Assembly (NCBI RefSeq): GCF_009826975.1
Contig: NZ_WUMO01000012.1
Location: 1 to 64,000 of the forward strand
DNA: 64,000 nucleotides
Reading direction: 5' to 3'
From: Flavobacterium sp. HBTb2-11-1
Lineage (GTDB): Bacteria > Bacteroidota > Bacteroidia > Flavobacteriales > Flavobacteriaceae
Below the pieces are notes generated by a model. That model searched no databases. It was not told where the DNA came from and saw only the letters and a program-made list of their open reading frames with translations. How positions within the stretch are numbered: the stretch's first letter is position 1; every line of letters begins with the position of its first letter. Positions 33,740-42,988 of this stretch are shown in pieces. The translations under genes and the position numbers were made by a program.

Positions 33740-33834
33740 TCAATATAAAAAGTTTAAAAAAGAAAAGAAGTTTATTGTGAGGAAATTAGACTTTGAAATA
33801 GTGTAATAAAAACAAAAGCAAAAAATTTAGTAAA

Positions 33835-34839
33835 ATGTCAAAAGTAAAATTAGGAATAAACGGATTTGGACGTATCGGAAGAATCGTTTTTAGAGAGTCT
33901 TTCAATAGAGATAATGTAGAAGTTGTTGCAATCAACGACTTGTTAGACGTAGATCACTTAGCTTATTTATTAAAATATGATTCAGTTCACGGTCGTTTCA
34001 ACGGAACTGTAGAAGTTAAAGAAGGAAAATTATATGTAAACGGAAGAAATATCCGTATCTCTGCAGAAAGAAATCCTGCTGACTTAAAATGGAACGAAGT
34101 TGATGTAGATGTTGTTGCTGAATGTACTGGTATATTCACTACTATCGAAACTGCAAGTGAGCACTTAAAAGGTGGAGCTAAAAAAGTAATCATTTCTGCT
34201 CCTTCTGCTGATGCTCCAATGTTTGTAATGGGAGTGAACCACGAAACTGCAAAAGCTTCTGATTTAGTTGTTTCTAACGCTTCTTGTACTACAAACTGTT
34301 TAGCTCCTTTAGCTAAAGTTATCCACGATAATTTCGAAATCGTTGAAGGTTTAATGACAACTGTTCACGCAACTACTTCAACTCAAATGACAGCTGACGG
34401 ACCTTCTAGAAAAGACTGGAGAGGTGGACGTGCTGCTGCAATCAACATCATTCCTTCTTCAACAGGTGCTGCTAAAGCGGTTGGAAAAGTTATTCCATCT
34501 TTGAATGGAAAATTAACTGGAATGTCTTTCCGTGTTCCTACTGCTGACGTTTCTGTAGTTGATTTAACTGTAAAAGTGGCTAAAGAAACTACTTACGAAG
34601 AAATCTTAGCTGTATTGAAAAAAGCTTCTGAAAATGAAATGAAAGGTATCTTAGGATACACTGAAGATGCAGTTGTATCTCAAGATTTTATCTCAGATAA
34701 AAGAACTTCAATCGTTGATGCTGGTGCAGGAATCGGATTAAACTCTACTTTCTTCAAATTAGTATCTTGGTATGACAATGAGTACGGATACTCAAGCAAA
34801 TTAATTGATTTATCTGTACATATTGCAGGTTTAAAATAA
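33835..34839 (+). CDS. gapA: Glyceraldehyde-3-phosphate dehydrogenase, type I
   Basis: The 334-residue protein contains the NAD-binding GINGFGRIGR, the active site SNASCTTNCLAPLAKV with nucleophile C151, and SWYDNEYGYS. It oxidises glyceraldehyde 3-phosphate to 1,3-bisphosphoglycerate with NAD. Codon use is more biased toward AT-ending preferred codons (ACT, GCT, AAA, GGA) than in its neighbours, which suggests high expression. A terminator closes the gene. Confidence 0.96.
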   Translation: MSKVKLGINGFGRIGRIVFRESFNRDNVEVVAINDLLDVDHLAYLLKYDSVHGRFNGTVEVKEGKLYVNGRNIRISAERNPADLKWNEVDVDVVAECTGIFTTIETASEHLKGGAKKVIISAPSADAPMFVMGVNHETAKASDLVVSNASCTTNCLAPLAKVIHDNFEIVEGLMTTVHATTSTQMTADGPSRKDWRGGRAAAINIIPSSTGAAKAVGKVIPSLNGKLTGMSFRVPTADVSVVDLTVKVAKETTYEEILAVLKKASENEMKGILGYTEDAVVSQDFISDKRTSIVDAGAGIGLNSTFFKLVSWYDNEYGYSSKLIDLSVHIAGLK

Positions 34840-34856
34840 TAATATATATTTTTGCA

Positions 34857-34889
34857 AAATCCCGTTACTTTACAATAACGGGATTTTCT
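34857..34889 (+). terminator. Terminator of gapA
   Basis: AAAATCCCGTTA and TAACGGGATTTT form a 12-bp stem, ending in TTTTC. It is 18 bases past the stop codon. Confidence 0.87.
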
Positions 34890-34971
34890 TATTTTGTTAC
34901 TTCTATAATTAATGTAAAAAATACACTTTTAGATTAAAAATAGAAAAACCTAATTCCAAAAAACTAAACAA

Positions 34972-35823
34972 ATGAAATTAATAGTTGACAGTGGATCTAC
35001 TAAAGCCGATTGGATTGCGATAGATGATAATGGAAAAGTATTATTCACAACACAAACTTTAGGATTAAATCCTGAAATTCTAGACGAGCCAGAAATCATT
35101 GAAAGATTAAATGACCGTTTTGATATCTTACAAAATAAAAAAAATGCTACGCATTTATTCTTTTATGGTGCCGGTTGTGGTACAGATAGAATGAAAGAGT
35201 GGTTGAAAAGAATTTTTCAAGAATATTTTTCTAACGCAATTGTAGATGTTCAAGAAGATACCTATGCTGCAGTTTATGCAACAACTCCAAAAGGAGAAGA
35301 AGCTATTGTTTGCATCTTAGGGACAGGATCAAACTGCAGTTATTTTGATGGAAAAACATTGCATCAAAAAGTACAATCATTAGGATACATTGTTATGGAT
35401 GATTGTAGTGGTAATGTTTTTGGAAAAGAATTAATTAGAAAATACTATTTTAATAAAATGCCTAAAGAATTGGCTGTTGAACTTGAAAAAGAGTACGACG
35501 TTGATCCAGATTTTATTAAAAATAAATTATATAAAGAACCAAACCCAAATGCTTATTTAGCAACTTACGCTAAATTCTTGATTAAGCATAAAGACACAGA
35601 GTTCTGCAGAAAAATCATTTTCAAAGGAATGAAGTCTTTCGTTAAAAATTACATCAAGCAATTTGATAACTGCAAAGAAGTTCCAGTGCATTTTGTTGGA
35701 TCTATTGCGTTTTATTTGAAAGACGAATTACAAGAGACATTTAACAAATATGAACTTCAATTGGGGAATGTTTTAAGAAGACCTATTGATGGATTAATTG
35801 CTTACCATGTCGCTAATCAATAG
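34972..35823 (+). CDS. BadF/BadG/BcrA/BcrD-type ATPase, N-acetylglucosamine kinase-like
   Basis: The 283-residue protein has the actin-like ATPase fold of the N-acetylglucosamine kinase family: phosphate-1 loop LIVDSGSTKADW (4-15), then CILGTGSNCSYFDG and VGSIAFYLKDEL. Likely activity is phosphorylation of GlcNAc or another sugar with ATP. It lies between gapA and mgsA, and mgsA starts 10 bases after its stop, so the pair is co-transcribed. The substrate is assigned by family only. Confidence 0.83.
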   Translation: MKLIVDSGSTKADWIAIDDNGKVLFTTQTLGLNPEILDEPEIIERLNDRFDILQNKKNATHLFFYGAGCGTDRMKEWLKRIFQEYFSNAIVDVQEDTYAAVYATTPKGEEAIVCILGTGSNCSYFDGKTLHQKVQSLGYIVMDDCSGNVFGKELIRKYYFNKMPKELAVELEKEYDVDPDFIKNKLYKEPNPNAYLATYAKFLIKHKDTEFCRKIIFKGMKSFVKNYIKQFDNCKEVPVHFVGSIAFYLKDELQETFNKYELQLGNVLRRPIDGLIAYHVANQ

Positions 35824-35833
35824 TTCTGGTTTT

Positions 35834-36208
35834 ATGGAAATTGCCATTATTGCTCATGATGGAAAAAAAGCAGATTTAATTGATTTCTTAATCAAAAATG
35901 AGGCTGTTTTACACAATGAAAAAATAAGACTGATTGGTACTGGTACTACGGGAGGGAAAGCGGAAGCTGCTGGATTTAAAACTCAGAGAATGCTTTCTGG
36001 GCCTCTTGGTGGCGATGCGCAAATTGCAGGAAGAGTCGCGGAAGGAATTACGCAGATGGTGTTCTTTTTTAAAGATCCTTTGTCAAGTCATCCGCATGAA
36101 GCAGATATCAATATGCTGATTCGTGTTTGCGATGTGCATAATGTGCCGCTGGCAACTAATGAAGCAACGGCACAATTACTATTAGATGCTATTGCACTGC
36201 AATTATAG
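35834..36208 (+). CDS. mgsA: Methylglyoxal synthase
   Basis: A 124-residue enzyme that converts dihydroxyacetone phosphate to methylglyoxal and phosphate. The family pattern is complete: IAIIAHDGKKADLI (H8, K11, K12), GTGTTGGK, LSGPLGGDAQI with D61 as catalytic base, FFKDPLSSHPHEADI and ATNEATA. I use the ATG at 35834, which gives the standard N-terminus; an earlier ATG at 35798 overlaps the kinase gene. The last 20 bases overlap the end of the convergent ridA-like gene. Confidence 0.93.
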   Translation: MEIAIIAHDGKKADLIDFLIKNEAVLHNEKIRLIGTGTTGGKAEAAGFKTQRMLSGPLGGDAQIAGRVAEGITQMVFFFKDPLSSHPHEADINMLIRVCDVHNVPLATNEATAQLLLDAIALQL

Positions 36209-36569
36209 AGATTTCTACATTAACATTTTTTGGCAGACAAGCCACTTGAACCGTTTCACGAGCTGGAGCGGTTTTTTCGTTAAAATAAGATCCGTAAACG
36301 GTATTTATTGCTCCAAAGTTATTCATGTCCATGATAAAAATTGTTGACTTAACAACGTTTTCAAAAGTCATGTTTGCTGCTTCAAGAATAGCCGCGATGT
36401 TTTTCATGACTTGAGTAGTTTCGTCATTAATGTTGTCTGTAACCAATTCTCCTGACTCAGGATTGATTGCAATCTGTCCAGAAGCATAAAGCGTGTTTCC
36501 AGATAATACAGCTTGATTATAAGGTCCGATTGGAGCCGGAGCTTTCTCGGTAAAAATGATTTTTTTCAT
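36189..36569 (-). CDS. ridA: RidA-family deaminase (2-iminobutanoate/2-iminopropanoate)
   Basis: The 126-residue protein carries the Rid family signatures: APAPIGPYNQAV near the start, LYASGQIAINPESGE, and ARETVQVACLP with the conserved Arg and Glu near residues 105-120. It hydrolyses reactive imines made by PLP enzymes. It overlaps the 3' end of mgsA by 20 bases in convergent orientation, and starts 28 bases after the LptD-like gene on the same strand. Confidence 0.92.
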   Translation of the reverse strand: MKKIIFTEKAPAPIGPYNQAVLSGNTLYASGQIAINPESGELVTDNINDETTQVMKNIAAILEAANMTFENVVKSTIFIMDMNNFGAINTVYGSYFNEKTAPARETVQVACLPKNVNVEISIIAVQ

Positions 36570-36597
36570 AATGAAATTATTTTGATTCGAAAGTAGT

Positions 36598-39333
36598 TTA
36601 TCTGTTAGAAACGCTACGTTTGTTCCATTTGATATCGCTAAGCATACCAGATTTAATTCCGATGAAGAAGTTCCAGTTAGAATTTGTTCCTAAAGGCTGC
36701 CAGTTAAAGGCCATTCTCCAGCTTAACAAGTCTCTTTCAAAACGGAATTGTGTAAAGGTAACTCCTTTTTGTACAAAATCGTAACCTGTTGAAACTCCCG
36801 CTTTCCATTTAGGTGTAAGGTCGGTATTGATAGAAACCATGATTGAGTTTCCAGAAATAGTGTTTTCTCGTTTTACGTTTGAATAGGTTAACGAATAGGC
36901 AAGTGTCATATCCCACGGAACTTTAGAATTAAAGAATTCTGTTATCACATCTTCTTTTTCAGGTTCATTGGCAAATTGGCTGTTACGGCTGTCATTTAAG
37001 TCTGTATTCGTACCAAACAAATCATCGCTACGTCCACCGTTCCGTTGGCTCTGCGTATTTTTGTCTTTTTCTTTTCCAGTTCCTTTATTTGAGAATGAAT
37101 AGTTTACAGTTACGTTTGCGCTTGTCATTCTAAATAAACTTCCCCCATTGTCAATATTAAATTTGTCAATTTTGTTCCCTCCATTATCAATCGCATAAGG
37201 ATCTAATGTTGCACCAAAATTCATATTCATTTTATTGTCAAAAAACTGAGTTCCACCACTAACTAATACAGGTTGCCATCCAAATGTTGTTTTTCCGTCA
37301 GCATTGAAATTGTAGCTCGTACTGAAGTTTAAGTTGTTTAGCAGCATTATTTTTTTAGGCTCTGTTTTTGTACTGTCGCGGTCTCTTACTTTAGCCTCAA
37401 AAGTATTGCTCAAAGCAAAACCAACAATGTTAGAATTCTCTTTTCCTGGAGCTCCGTATAATCCGTTCTCAAATCTTGTGTATTCAGAAGTAATCCTTCC
37501 AGAAGCATCTACAGCATAGGTGTCGTAATATTTCTCAAAACTTGGCGTATAAGCATATGTTATGCTCGGACGCATGACGTGTCGAATAGATTGGATTTTT
37601 TTATCAGCTCCAAAATTAAAAGTTCCATAAATAGTAGTTCCTAAATTGGTGCTGAAGTTATAAGTTCTAAAAGCATCAAAACCATTTACAGTTTTATTAA
37701 TAGTTTGTCCTGCCGTAGGGTCGTAAACTTTTTGGATGGTTTTATTAACCCATGTTTCTTGATAAGTTGTAGAAGCTCCAGCACTAAAATATTTAAAAAT
37801 CTTAAAGTTAGTGCTCAATGGTATAGTTTGCTGTAATCCTAACTGTGCATCATTAAACATTTGAGGTTTGAAAAACAACGAATCTTTTGTTTTGAAGTAG
37901 TTTTTACCGCTTACGTTATATTGTAAGTTAATGTTTTTAATTAATCCCTTTTTTATGCCATTTTTCCCAACAAACGGATAGATACGATCAATACTTCCCT
38001 GCAAAGACGGAAGCGTCATAATAATATCTTCTGTTTGAGTATTCTGGCTGTGTGTTGCAGATAATGAAATACGTGAACCAGGAATTGTATTAAAAGTTTT
38101 ATTGTATGAAATCGAAGAACTTAAGGTGTTGTTTAAGTTCGATCCAATGTTGGCTTGGTTGATAGATTGTTTGAAGTACTTACTGCTACCCATGTTGACA
38201 GAAGCAGAGAAAGTAGAATTCGGATTTGATTTTGTGTCTTTAGAATGCGACCACTGAATATTGTAAATGCTCTGTTTTGAGTAATCAGGATAACCACGTT
38301 CACTGTTGATTAGATTCTCAAAACGAATGTTGACATTTCCTCTGTACTTATATCGTTTGGCATACGCAGATTCAAATCGCATGGCATAACTTCCGTTGGT
38401 GTAATAATCTCCAAGTACGGTTAAGTCATAATTATCGCTAAGAGCGAAATAATAACCTCCGTTCTGCAATGAAAAACCTCTTGTGTTAGAATCGTTGTAA
38501 CTTGGAATAATAATACCCGAAACGCTCTTTTCCTGACTCATTGGGAAATAGGCAAAAGGCAATGCTAGAGGAGTTGGAACGTCAGCAATTACCATATTGG
38601 TCAAACCGGTAATTACTTTTTTTCCAGGTATAAATTTTACTTTACTAGTCTGGAAATAGTACTCAGGATGGTCTACGTCTGTTGAAGTGGTAAAACGAGC
38701 ACCTTTCAAAAAGTAAACCGAATCGTTTTCTTTTTTAGTAACCGCAGCCTTAATTTTAAACTCGCCTTGTTCTGTTCTAGAATTGTAGATTAAGGCTTTT
38801 TTGGTTTTAAAATTAAATCGGATCGAATCTGGCTGTACTTCACTCGGACCTTGTTTGAAATTTGGATATTGCGTTAAAACGCCAGCAGAATCTTTAATCC
38901 TTCCTGCATAAACTTCATCTTTTTCATAATTAAGTACAATTATACCCGATTTTAATTCTACATCTTTATAGTATAATTCAGCTTCATTATATAAAGTGAT
39001 CAGCTTTTTTTTCTGATCGATTTTAGCATAATCTTTGGCTTTATATCTCACTTTTCCATCCAAAAAAGTCTTTTTTGGCTTAACAGTATCTAGTTTGATG
39101 GTGTCTGTAATCGCAGTAGTTTCTTTATCTGATTGTTTTACAGCAGGTAAAGGCTTTTTTTTGTTTTTTATTTCTTGCGAATATAAATTACCACAACCTA
39201 TAGTTAGGAAAAATGATATTAAAACGATATTAAATAAGTTTGTATGCAAAGGTTTAAATGCTATTTTTGTAAAATTATGGCTTGTTTTTTGACACGTCAA
39301 ACTTACATATAATTTTTTGGCAAAAATAATCAA
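36598..39333 (-). CDS. LptD-like outer membrane barrel protein
   Basis: A roughly 900-residue protein with a signal peptide (LFNIVLISFFLTIGCGNLYS before Q53), an OstA-like beta-jellyroll domain (about 90-260, KDYAKIDQKKKLITLYNEAE) and a long C-terminal barrel with alternating aromatic strands. This is the Bacteroidota putative LPS assembly protein related to LptD. No in-frame ATG exists near the start: candidates are TTG at 39333 or TTG at 39300, the second giving a more usual signal peptide length. The amidase gene is divergent and very close. Confidence 0.84.
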   Translation of the reverse strand: MIIFAKKLYVSLTCQKTSHNFTKIAFKPLHTNLFNIVLISFFLTIGCGNLYSQEIKNKKKPLPAVKQSDKETTAITDTIKLDTVKPKKTFLDGKVRYKAKDYAKIDQKKKLITLYNEAELYYKDVELKSGIIVLNYEKDEVYAGRIKDSAGVLTQYPNFKQGPSEVQPDSIRFNFKTKKALIYNSRTEQGEFKIKAAVTKKENDSVYFLKGARFTTSTDVDHPEYYFQTSKVKFIPGKKVITGLTNMVIADVPTPLALPFAYFPMSQEKSVSGIIIPSYNDSNTRGFSLQNGGYYFALSDNYDLTVLGDYYTNGSYAMRFESAYAKRYKYRGNVNIRFENLINSERGYPDYSKQSIYNIQWSHSKDTKSNPNSTFSASVNMGSSKYFKQSINQANIGSNLNNTLSSSISYNKTFNTIPGSRISLSATHSQNTQTEDIIMTLPSLQGSIDRIYPFVGKNGIKKGLIKNINLQYNVSGKNYFKTKDSLFFKPQMFNDAQLGLQQTIPLSTNFKIFKYFSAGASTTYQETWVNKTIQKVYDPTAGQTINKTVNGFDAFRTYNFSTNLGTTIYGTFNFGADKKIQSIRHVMRPSITYAYTPSFEKYYDTYAVDASGRITSEYTRFENGLYGAPGKENSNIVGFALSNTFEAKVRDRDSTKTEPKKIMLLNNLNFSTSYNFNADGKTTFGWQPVLVSGGTQFFDNKMNMNFGATLDPYAIDNGGNKIDKFNIDNGGSLFRMTSANVTVNYSFSNKGTGKEKDKNTQSQRNGGRSDDLFGTNTDLNDSRNSQFANEPEKEDVITEFFNSKVPWDMTLAYSLTYSNVKRENTISGNSIMVSINTDLTPKWKAGVSTGYDFVQKGVTFTQFRFERDLLSWRMAFNWQPLGTNSNWNFFIGIKSGMLSDIKWNKRSVSNR

Positions 39334-39382
39334 TTCTAAAAATTATAACAGCTGCGTTTTATTAAAATTAACTTTTAGATTT

Positions 39383-40507
39383 ATGAATAGAATTAACAAA
39401 TTTAAAGTAATATTTACTTTATTTCTAACGATATCGTCTTTTTGTGCTCATAGTCAGTCAAATGTATTTAAAGTGACACTTGACGCTGGACATGGAGATC
39501 ATGACTTTGGAGCTGTCTACAGCGGACGAATCGAAAAAAATATTGCTTTAGCTATTGTTTTGAAAGTGGGGAAGATTTTAGAGCTTAATCCAAATGTTAA
39601 TGTAATCTATACTCGTAAAACAGATGTTTTTGTTGATTTGGTCGAAAGAGCCAATATAGCCAACAGAGCAAATTCAAATATTTTCGTCTCAATTCACTGT
39701 AACGCTAATAAAAATACTGCGGCAGACGGAACTGAAACTTACGTAATGGGTTTAAGTAAAGTAGCATCAAACTTGGAGGCTGCAAAAAAAGAGAACTCCG
39801 TAATTACGCTAGAGAAAGATTATAAGCGTAAATACGAGGGTTACGATCCAAATTCTCCAGAATCTATGATTGGTATGACTTTGATGCAGGAAGAATATTT
39901 GGATAATAGTATTACCCTAGCTACTAAAATTGAAGAGAACTTTGAAAAACTAGGAAAAAAACTTCGTCATGGAGGTGTGAAACAAGCGCCTTTTATGGTG
40001 CTTCATAAAGCGTATATGCCTAGGGTTTTGGTTGAAACAGGATTTGTTTCTAATCCAACAGAAGGAAATATTCTGAATTCAGAAGAAGGGCAAGATGATA
40101 TTGCAAGAGCAATTGCAGAAGCTATTTTAAGTTATAAAAGAGAATACTTTGGTTCAGGAACTGAGTCAGAGGATAGTCGGCCCATAAAAGATACTTCAAG
40201 TAAGGCAAAACCAAAGACAACTGCTCCAGTTGCCGTAGCAAAAAATACTCCGAAAGGAACTTTTTTTAAGGTGCAGCTTATCGCAAGCATCAAAAAAACA
40301 CCTTTAGAGCCTAAAAACTTTAAAGGACTTAAAAATGTAACGATGATATACGAAAATAATATTTATAAGTATTTCTACGAAGAAACTCCAAGTTACGAAA
40401 CCGCGCAGAAATATCTGCAAGAAGCTAAAAGTAAAGGATATGGCGCAGCGTTTTTAGTGGCAACTAAAGATGGCGAAAAAATCAGTATTCAGGACGCGAT
40501 TAAATAA
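39383..40507 (+). CDS. N-acetylmuramoyl-L-alanine amidase
   Basis: A 374-residue secreted amidase. After the signal peptide (AHS before Q26) comes an Amidase_3 domain with zinc site residues in TLDAGHGDHDFGA, NRIEKNIAL-like KNIALAIVLK, and VSIHCNANKN, ending VETGFVSNPTEG. A C-terminal SPOR-like segment (about 300-370, FFKVQLIASIKKTPLEP) may bind septal glycan. It cleaves the amide between MurNAc and the peptide. The ATG at 39383 is chosen because the next upstream start overlaps the LptD-like gene. It begins a run of same-strand genes through 44340. Confidence 0.88.
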   Translation: MNRINKFKVIFTLFLTISSFCAHSQSNVFKVTLDAGHGDHDFGAVYSGRIEKNIALAIVLKVGKILELNPNVNVIYTRKTDVFVDLVERANIANRANSNIFVSIHCNANKNTAADGTETYVMGLSKVASNLEAAKKENSVITLEKDYKRKYEGYDPNSPESMIGMTLMQEEYLDNSITLATKIEENFEKLGKKLRHGGVKQAPFMVLHKAYMPRVLVETGFVSNPTEGNILNSEEGQDDIARAIAEAILSYKREYFGSGTESEDSRPIKDTSSKAKPKTTAPVAVAKNTPKGTFFKVQLIASIKKTPLEPKNFKGLKNVTMIYENNIYKYFYEETPSYETAQKYLQEAKSKGYGAAFLVATKDGEKISIQDAIK

Positions 40508-40557
40508 TAAGCGTAAGTTCGAATATTTATATTAATTTTGTACAAACACTTAGAATT

Positions 40558-41523
40558 TTGAAACTAACAAGAGAAATTAAAACGGCTATTTTAGTCATCG
40601 CATCCATTCTACTATTTATCTGGGGATATAGTTTTTTAAAGGGAAGAGATCTTTTTACTAATTATACAATATTATATGCTGAATATGATAATGTTGAAGA
40701 TTTATCACCATCAGCGCCAGTAACGCTTAACGGACTCGCGATTGGTAAAGTAAATAAAATTACAATTGATGAAGTTACAGGTAAATTATTGGTTGAACTT
40801 CAGCTTAAGACAGATTTCCCAATTTCTAAAACAAGTACAGCTGCAATTTATACTCCAAGTTTGATTGGAGGGAAGCAAATTAAAATCATTCCAAATTTTG
40901 CTGATAAGGAATTAGCGGAAGATGGGCAGAAATTAACTTCTTCCGTTGAGCTGGGATTAACAGAATCATTAGGAGGAAAAATTGAGCCAATTCAGCAGAA
41001 GCTTGATAAAATGCTTGTGAATATTGATAATCTGGTTACAGGATTGAATAATACTTTAGACAAAAACACTCAAGAAAATCTAAAGAAAACAATTGCTGAA
41101 CTAAGTCAGACAATGTCACAGTTTCATAAAGCTTCAGGAAGTCTAAACAGTATTTTAGATACTAATAAAGGACAGATTAATGGAGTAGTGTCGAACTTCA
41201 ATAAAATGTCTAGCAATTTCAATAAAATTTCAGACTCATTAAACAAAGCAGACTTAGGAAAAACGGTTCGTAACCTGAACCAGACTTTAGCTAGAGTAGA
41301 TGTTTTAATGGCTAACTTGAATTCAGGAAAAGGAACAGCAGGTAAAATACTTAATGATGAGGCATTGTATAACAACCTGACTAAAACTTCAAAAGAACTT
41401 GAATTGTTATTGCAAGATCTTCGCCTTTATCCAACCCGTTACGTAAACGTTTCTCTCTTTGGAAAGAAAAATAAACCATACGTAGCACCAACTGAAGAAA
41501 CAAACTCAACCGATAAAAAATAA
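40558..41523 (+). CDS. MCE/MlaD-family lipid-binding protein
   Basis: The 321-residue protein has an N-terminal membrane anchor (AILVIASILLFIWGYSFLKG) and one MCE domain at about residues 35-120 (VTLNGLAIGKVNKITID, AAIYTPSLIGGKQIKI). A coiled coil and Asn/Ser-rich tail follow. MlaD-like proteins form a hexameric ring that carries phospholipids between membranes. TTG is used as start, and the family sequence begins exactly here. MlaE/MlaF partners are not in the window. Confidence 0.87.
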   Translation: MKLTREIKTAILVIASILLFIWGYSFLKGRDLFTNYTILYAEYDNVEDLSPSAPVTLNGLAIGKVNKITIDEVTGKLLVELQLKTDFPISKTSTAAIYTPSLIGGKQIKIIPNFADKELAEDGQKLTSSVELGLTESLGGKIEPIQQKLDKMLVNIDNLVTGLNNTLDKNTQENLKKTIAELSQTMSQFHKASGSLNSILDTNKGQINGVVSNFNKMSSNFNKISDSLNKADLGKTVRNLNQTLARVDVLMANLNSGKGTAGKILNDEALYNNLTKTSKELELLLQDLRLYPTRYVNVSLFGKKNKPYVAPTEETNSTDKK

Positions 41524-41529
41524 TTATAA

Positions 41530-42867
41530 ATGAGTTATTTAGATAATATTTTATTCGCAGTACTTCTTATAGCAGGTTTCGGTTTTTTTGCAGCGAGCGT
41601 AAAAAAAATCATCCGAAATATTAATCTGGGAGTCGATGTAGATCGAAAAGATAATCCTAAAGCTCGTTGGAAAAACATGGCATTGATTGCTCTAGGGCAG
41701 TCAAAAATGGTGAGACGCCCTGTTGCAGGAATCCTTCATATTATAGTGTATGCAGGTTTCATTATCATTAATATCGAATTACTCGAAATCATCATTGATG
41801 GATTATTTGGAACTCATAGGATTTTTGCGCCTTATTTAGGTGTAGTTTATGATGTTCTAATTGCCTCTTTTGAAATATTAGCCATACTTGTAATTTTTTC
41901 TGTTACGGTTTTTTGGCTAAGAAGAAACTTTATTCGATTAAAGCGTTTTATACATTCTGATTTAACAGGATTTCCAAAAAGTGATGCAAATTACATTTTG
42001 TATTTTGAAACTGTTTTAATGATTTTGTTCTTGTTGATGAATGCTTCAGATTATCACCTGCAAAATGTGCCTGGGGGATATTCTCATTTTCATAAAGCAG
42101 GAAGTTATCCAATAAGCCAACTTATAGCACCTATTTTTAACGGAACTTCTAATGAAGTGGTTGGGCTGTTGTTTGAAGTTTTCTGGTGGTTGCATATTGC
42201 TGGTATTTTAGTTTTTATGAACTATTTATACTTTTCAAAACATTTGCACATTCTTTTGGCATTCCCAAATACGTATTTTGCGAATTTAAAACCAGAAGGA
42301 CAATTTGATAATTTAGCTTCGGTTACAAAAGAGGTGAAATTAATGATGGATCCAAATGCTGATCCGTTTGCGGCTGCTCCGGCTGATGAAAATGCACATC
42401 CGGCTAAATTTGGCGCAAGTGATGTTCAGGATTTAAATTGGGTTCAGCTGTTGAATGCTTATACTTGTACAGAATGCGGACGTTGTACTTCTTCTTGTCC
42501 AGCAAATCAAACAGGTAAAAAATTGTCTCCTCGTAAAATCATGATGGATACAAGAGATCGTTTGACAGAAGTTGGAAAAAATATCGATGCCAATAAAGGT
42601 GTTTTTGTTCCAGACAATAAAACACTTTTAAACGATTATATCACACCAGAAGAATTATGGGCTTGTACGTCTTGTAATGCTTGTGTTGAAGAATGTCCTG
42701 TAAATATTAGTCCATTGTCTATTATTATGGATATGCGTCGTTATTTGGTTATGGAACAAAGTGCTGCCCCGATGTCATTAAATGCCATGATGACTAATAT
42801 TGAAAATAACGGCGCTCCATGGCAATACAGCCAGCAAGACCGTTTAAATTGGAAAAACGAGAATTAA
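41530..42867 (+). CDS. Membrane-bound 4Fe-4S dicluster protein (HdrC/GlpC-like)
   Basis: The 445-residue protein has five or so membrane segments (about 5-24, 60-80, 100-125, 150-170, 210-235) followed by two ferredoxin-type clusters: C313TECGRCTSSC and C379TSCNACVEEC, each ending in a proline-linked fourth cysteine. It looks like the electron-carrying partner of the adjacent CCG-domain protein. The gene begins 6 bases after the MCE gene. Electron donor and acceptor are unknown; a quinone link is plausible from the membrane part. Confidence 0.87.
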   Translation: MSYLDNILFAVLLIAGFGFFAASVKKIIRNINLGVDVDRKDNPKARWKNMALIALGQSKMVRRPVAGILHIIVYAGFIIINIELLEIIIDGLFGTHRIFAPYLGVVYDVLIASFEILAILVIFSVTVFWLRRNFIRLKRFIHSDLTGFPKSDANYILYFETVLMILFLLMNASDYHLQNVPGGYSHFHKAGSYPISQLIAPIFNGTSNEVVGLLFEVFWWLHIAGILVFMNYLYFSKHLHILLAFPNTYFANLKPEGQFDNLASVTKEVKLMMDPNADPFAAAPADENAHPAKFGASDVQDLNWVQLLNAYTCTECGRCTSSCPANQTGKKLSPRKIMMDTRDRLTEVGKNIDANKGVFVPDNKTLLNDYITPEELWACTSCNACVEECPVNISPLSIIMDMRRYLVMEQSAAPMSLNAMMTNIENNGAPWQYSQQDRLNWKNEN

Positions 42868-42875
42868 AATTTATG

Positions 42876-42975
42876 GTTTAATCGGTTAGTTGTTTAACCG
42901 TTTAATCGATTTTAAAATAATATTTCGGTTTTTTTAGAATTGTAAGTTTGCTTTTCAACAATTAACCGATTAAAC
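42876..42975. repeat. Inverted 'GTTTAATCGGTTA' repeat between two Fe-S genes
   Basis: GTTTAATCGGTTA (42876-42888) is exactly complementary to TAACCGATTAAAC (42963-42975); an internal TTTAACCGTTTAATCGA repeats the motif. The element spans almost the whole 110-base gap inside the operon. Confidence 0.65.
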
Positions 42976-42988
42976 AAAAGTGAGAGAA

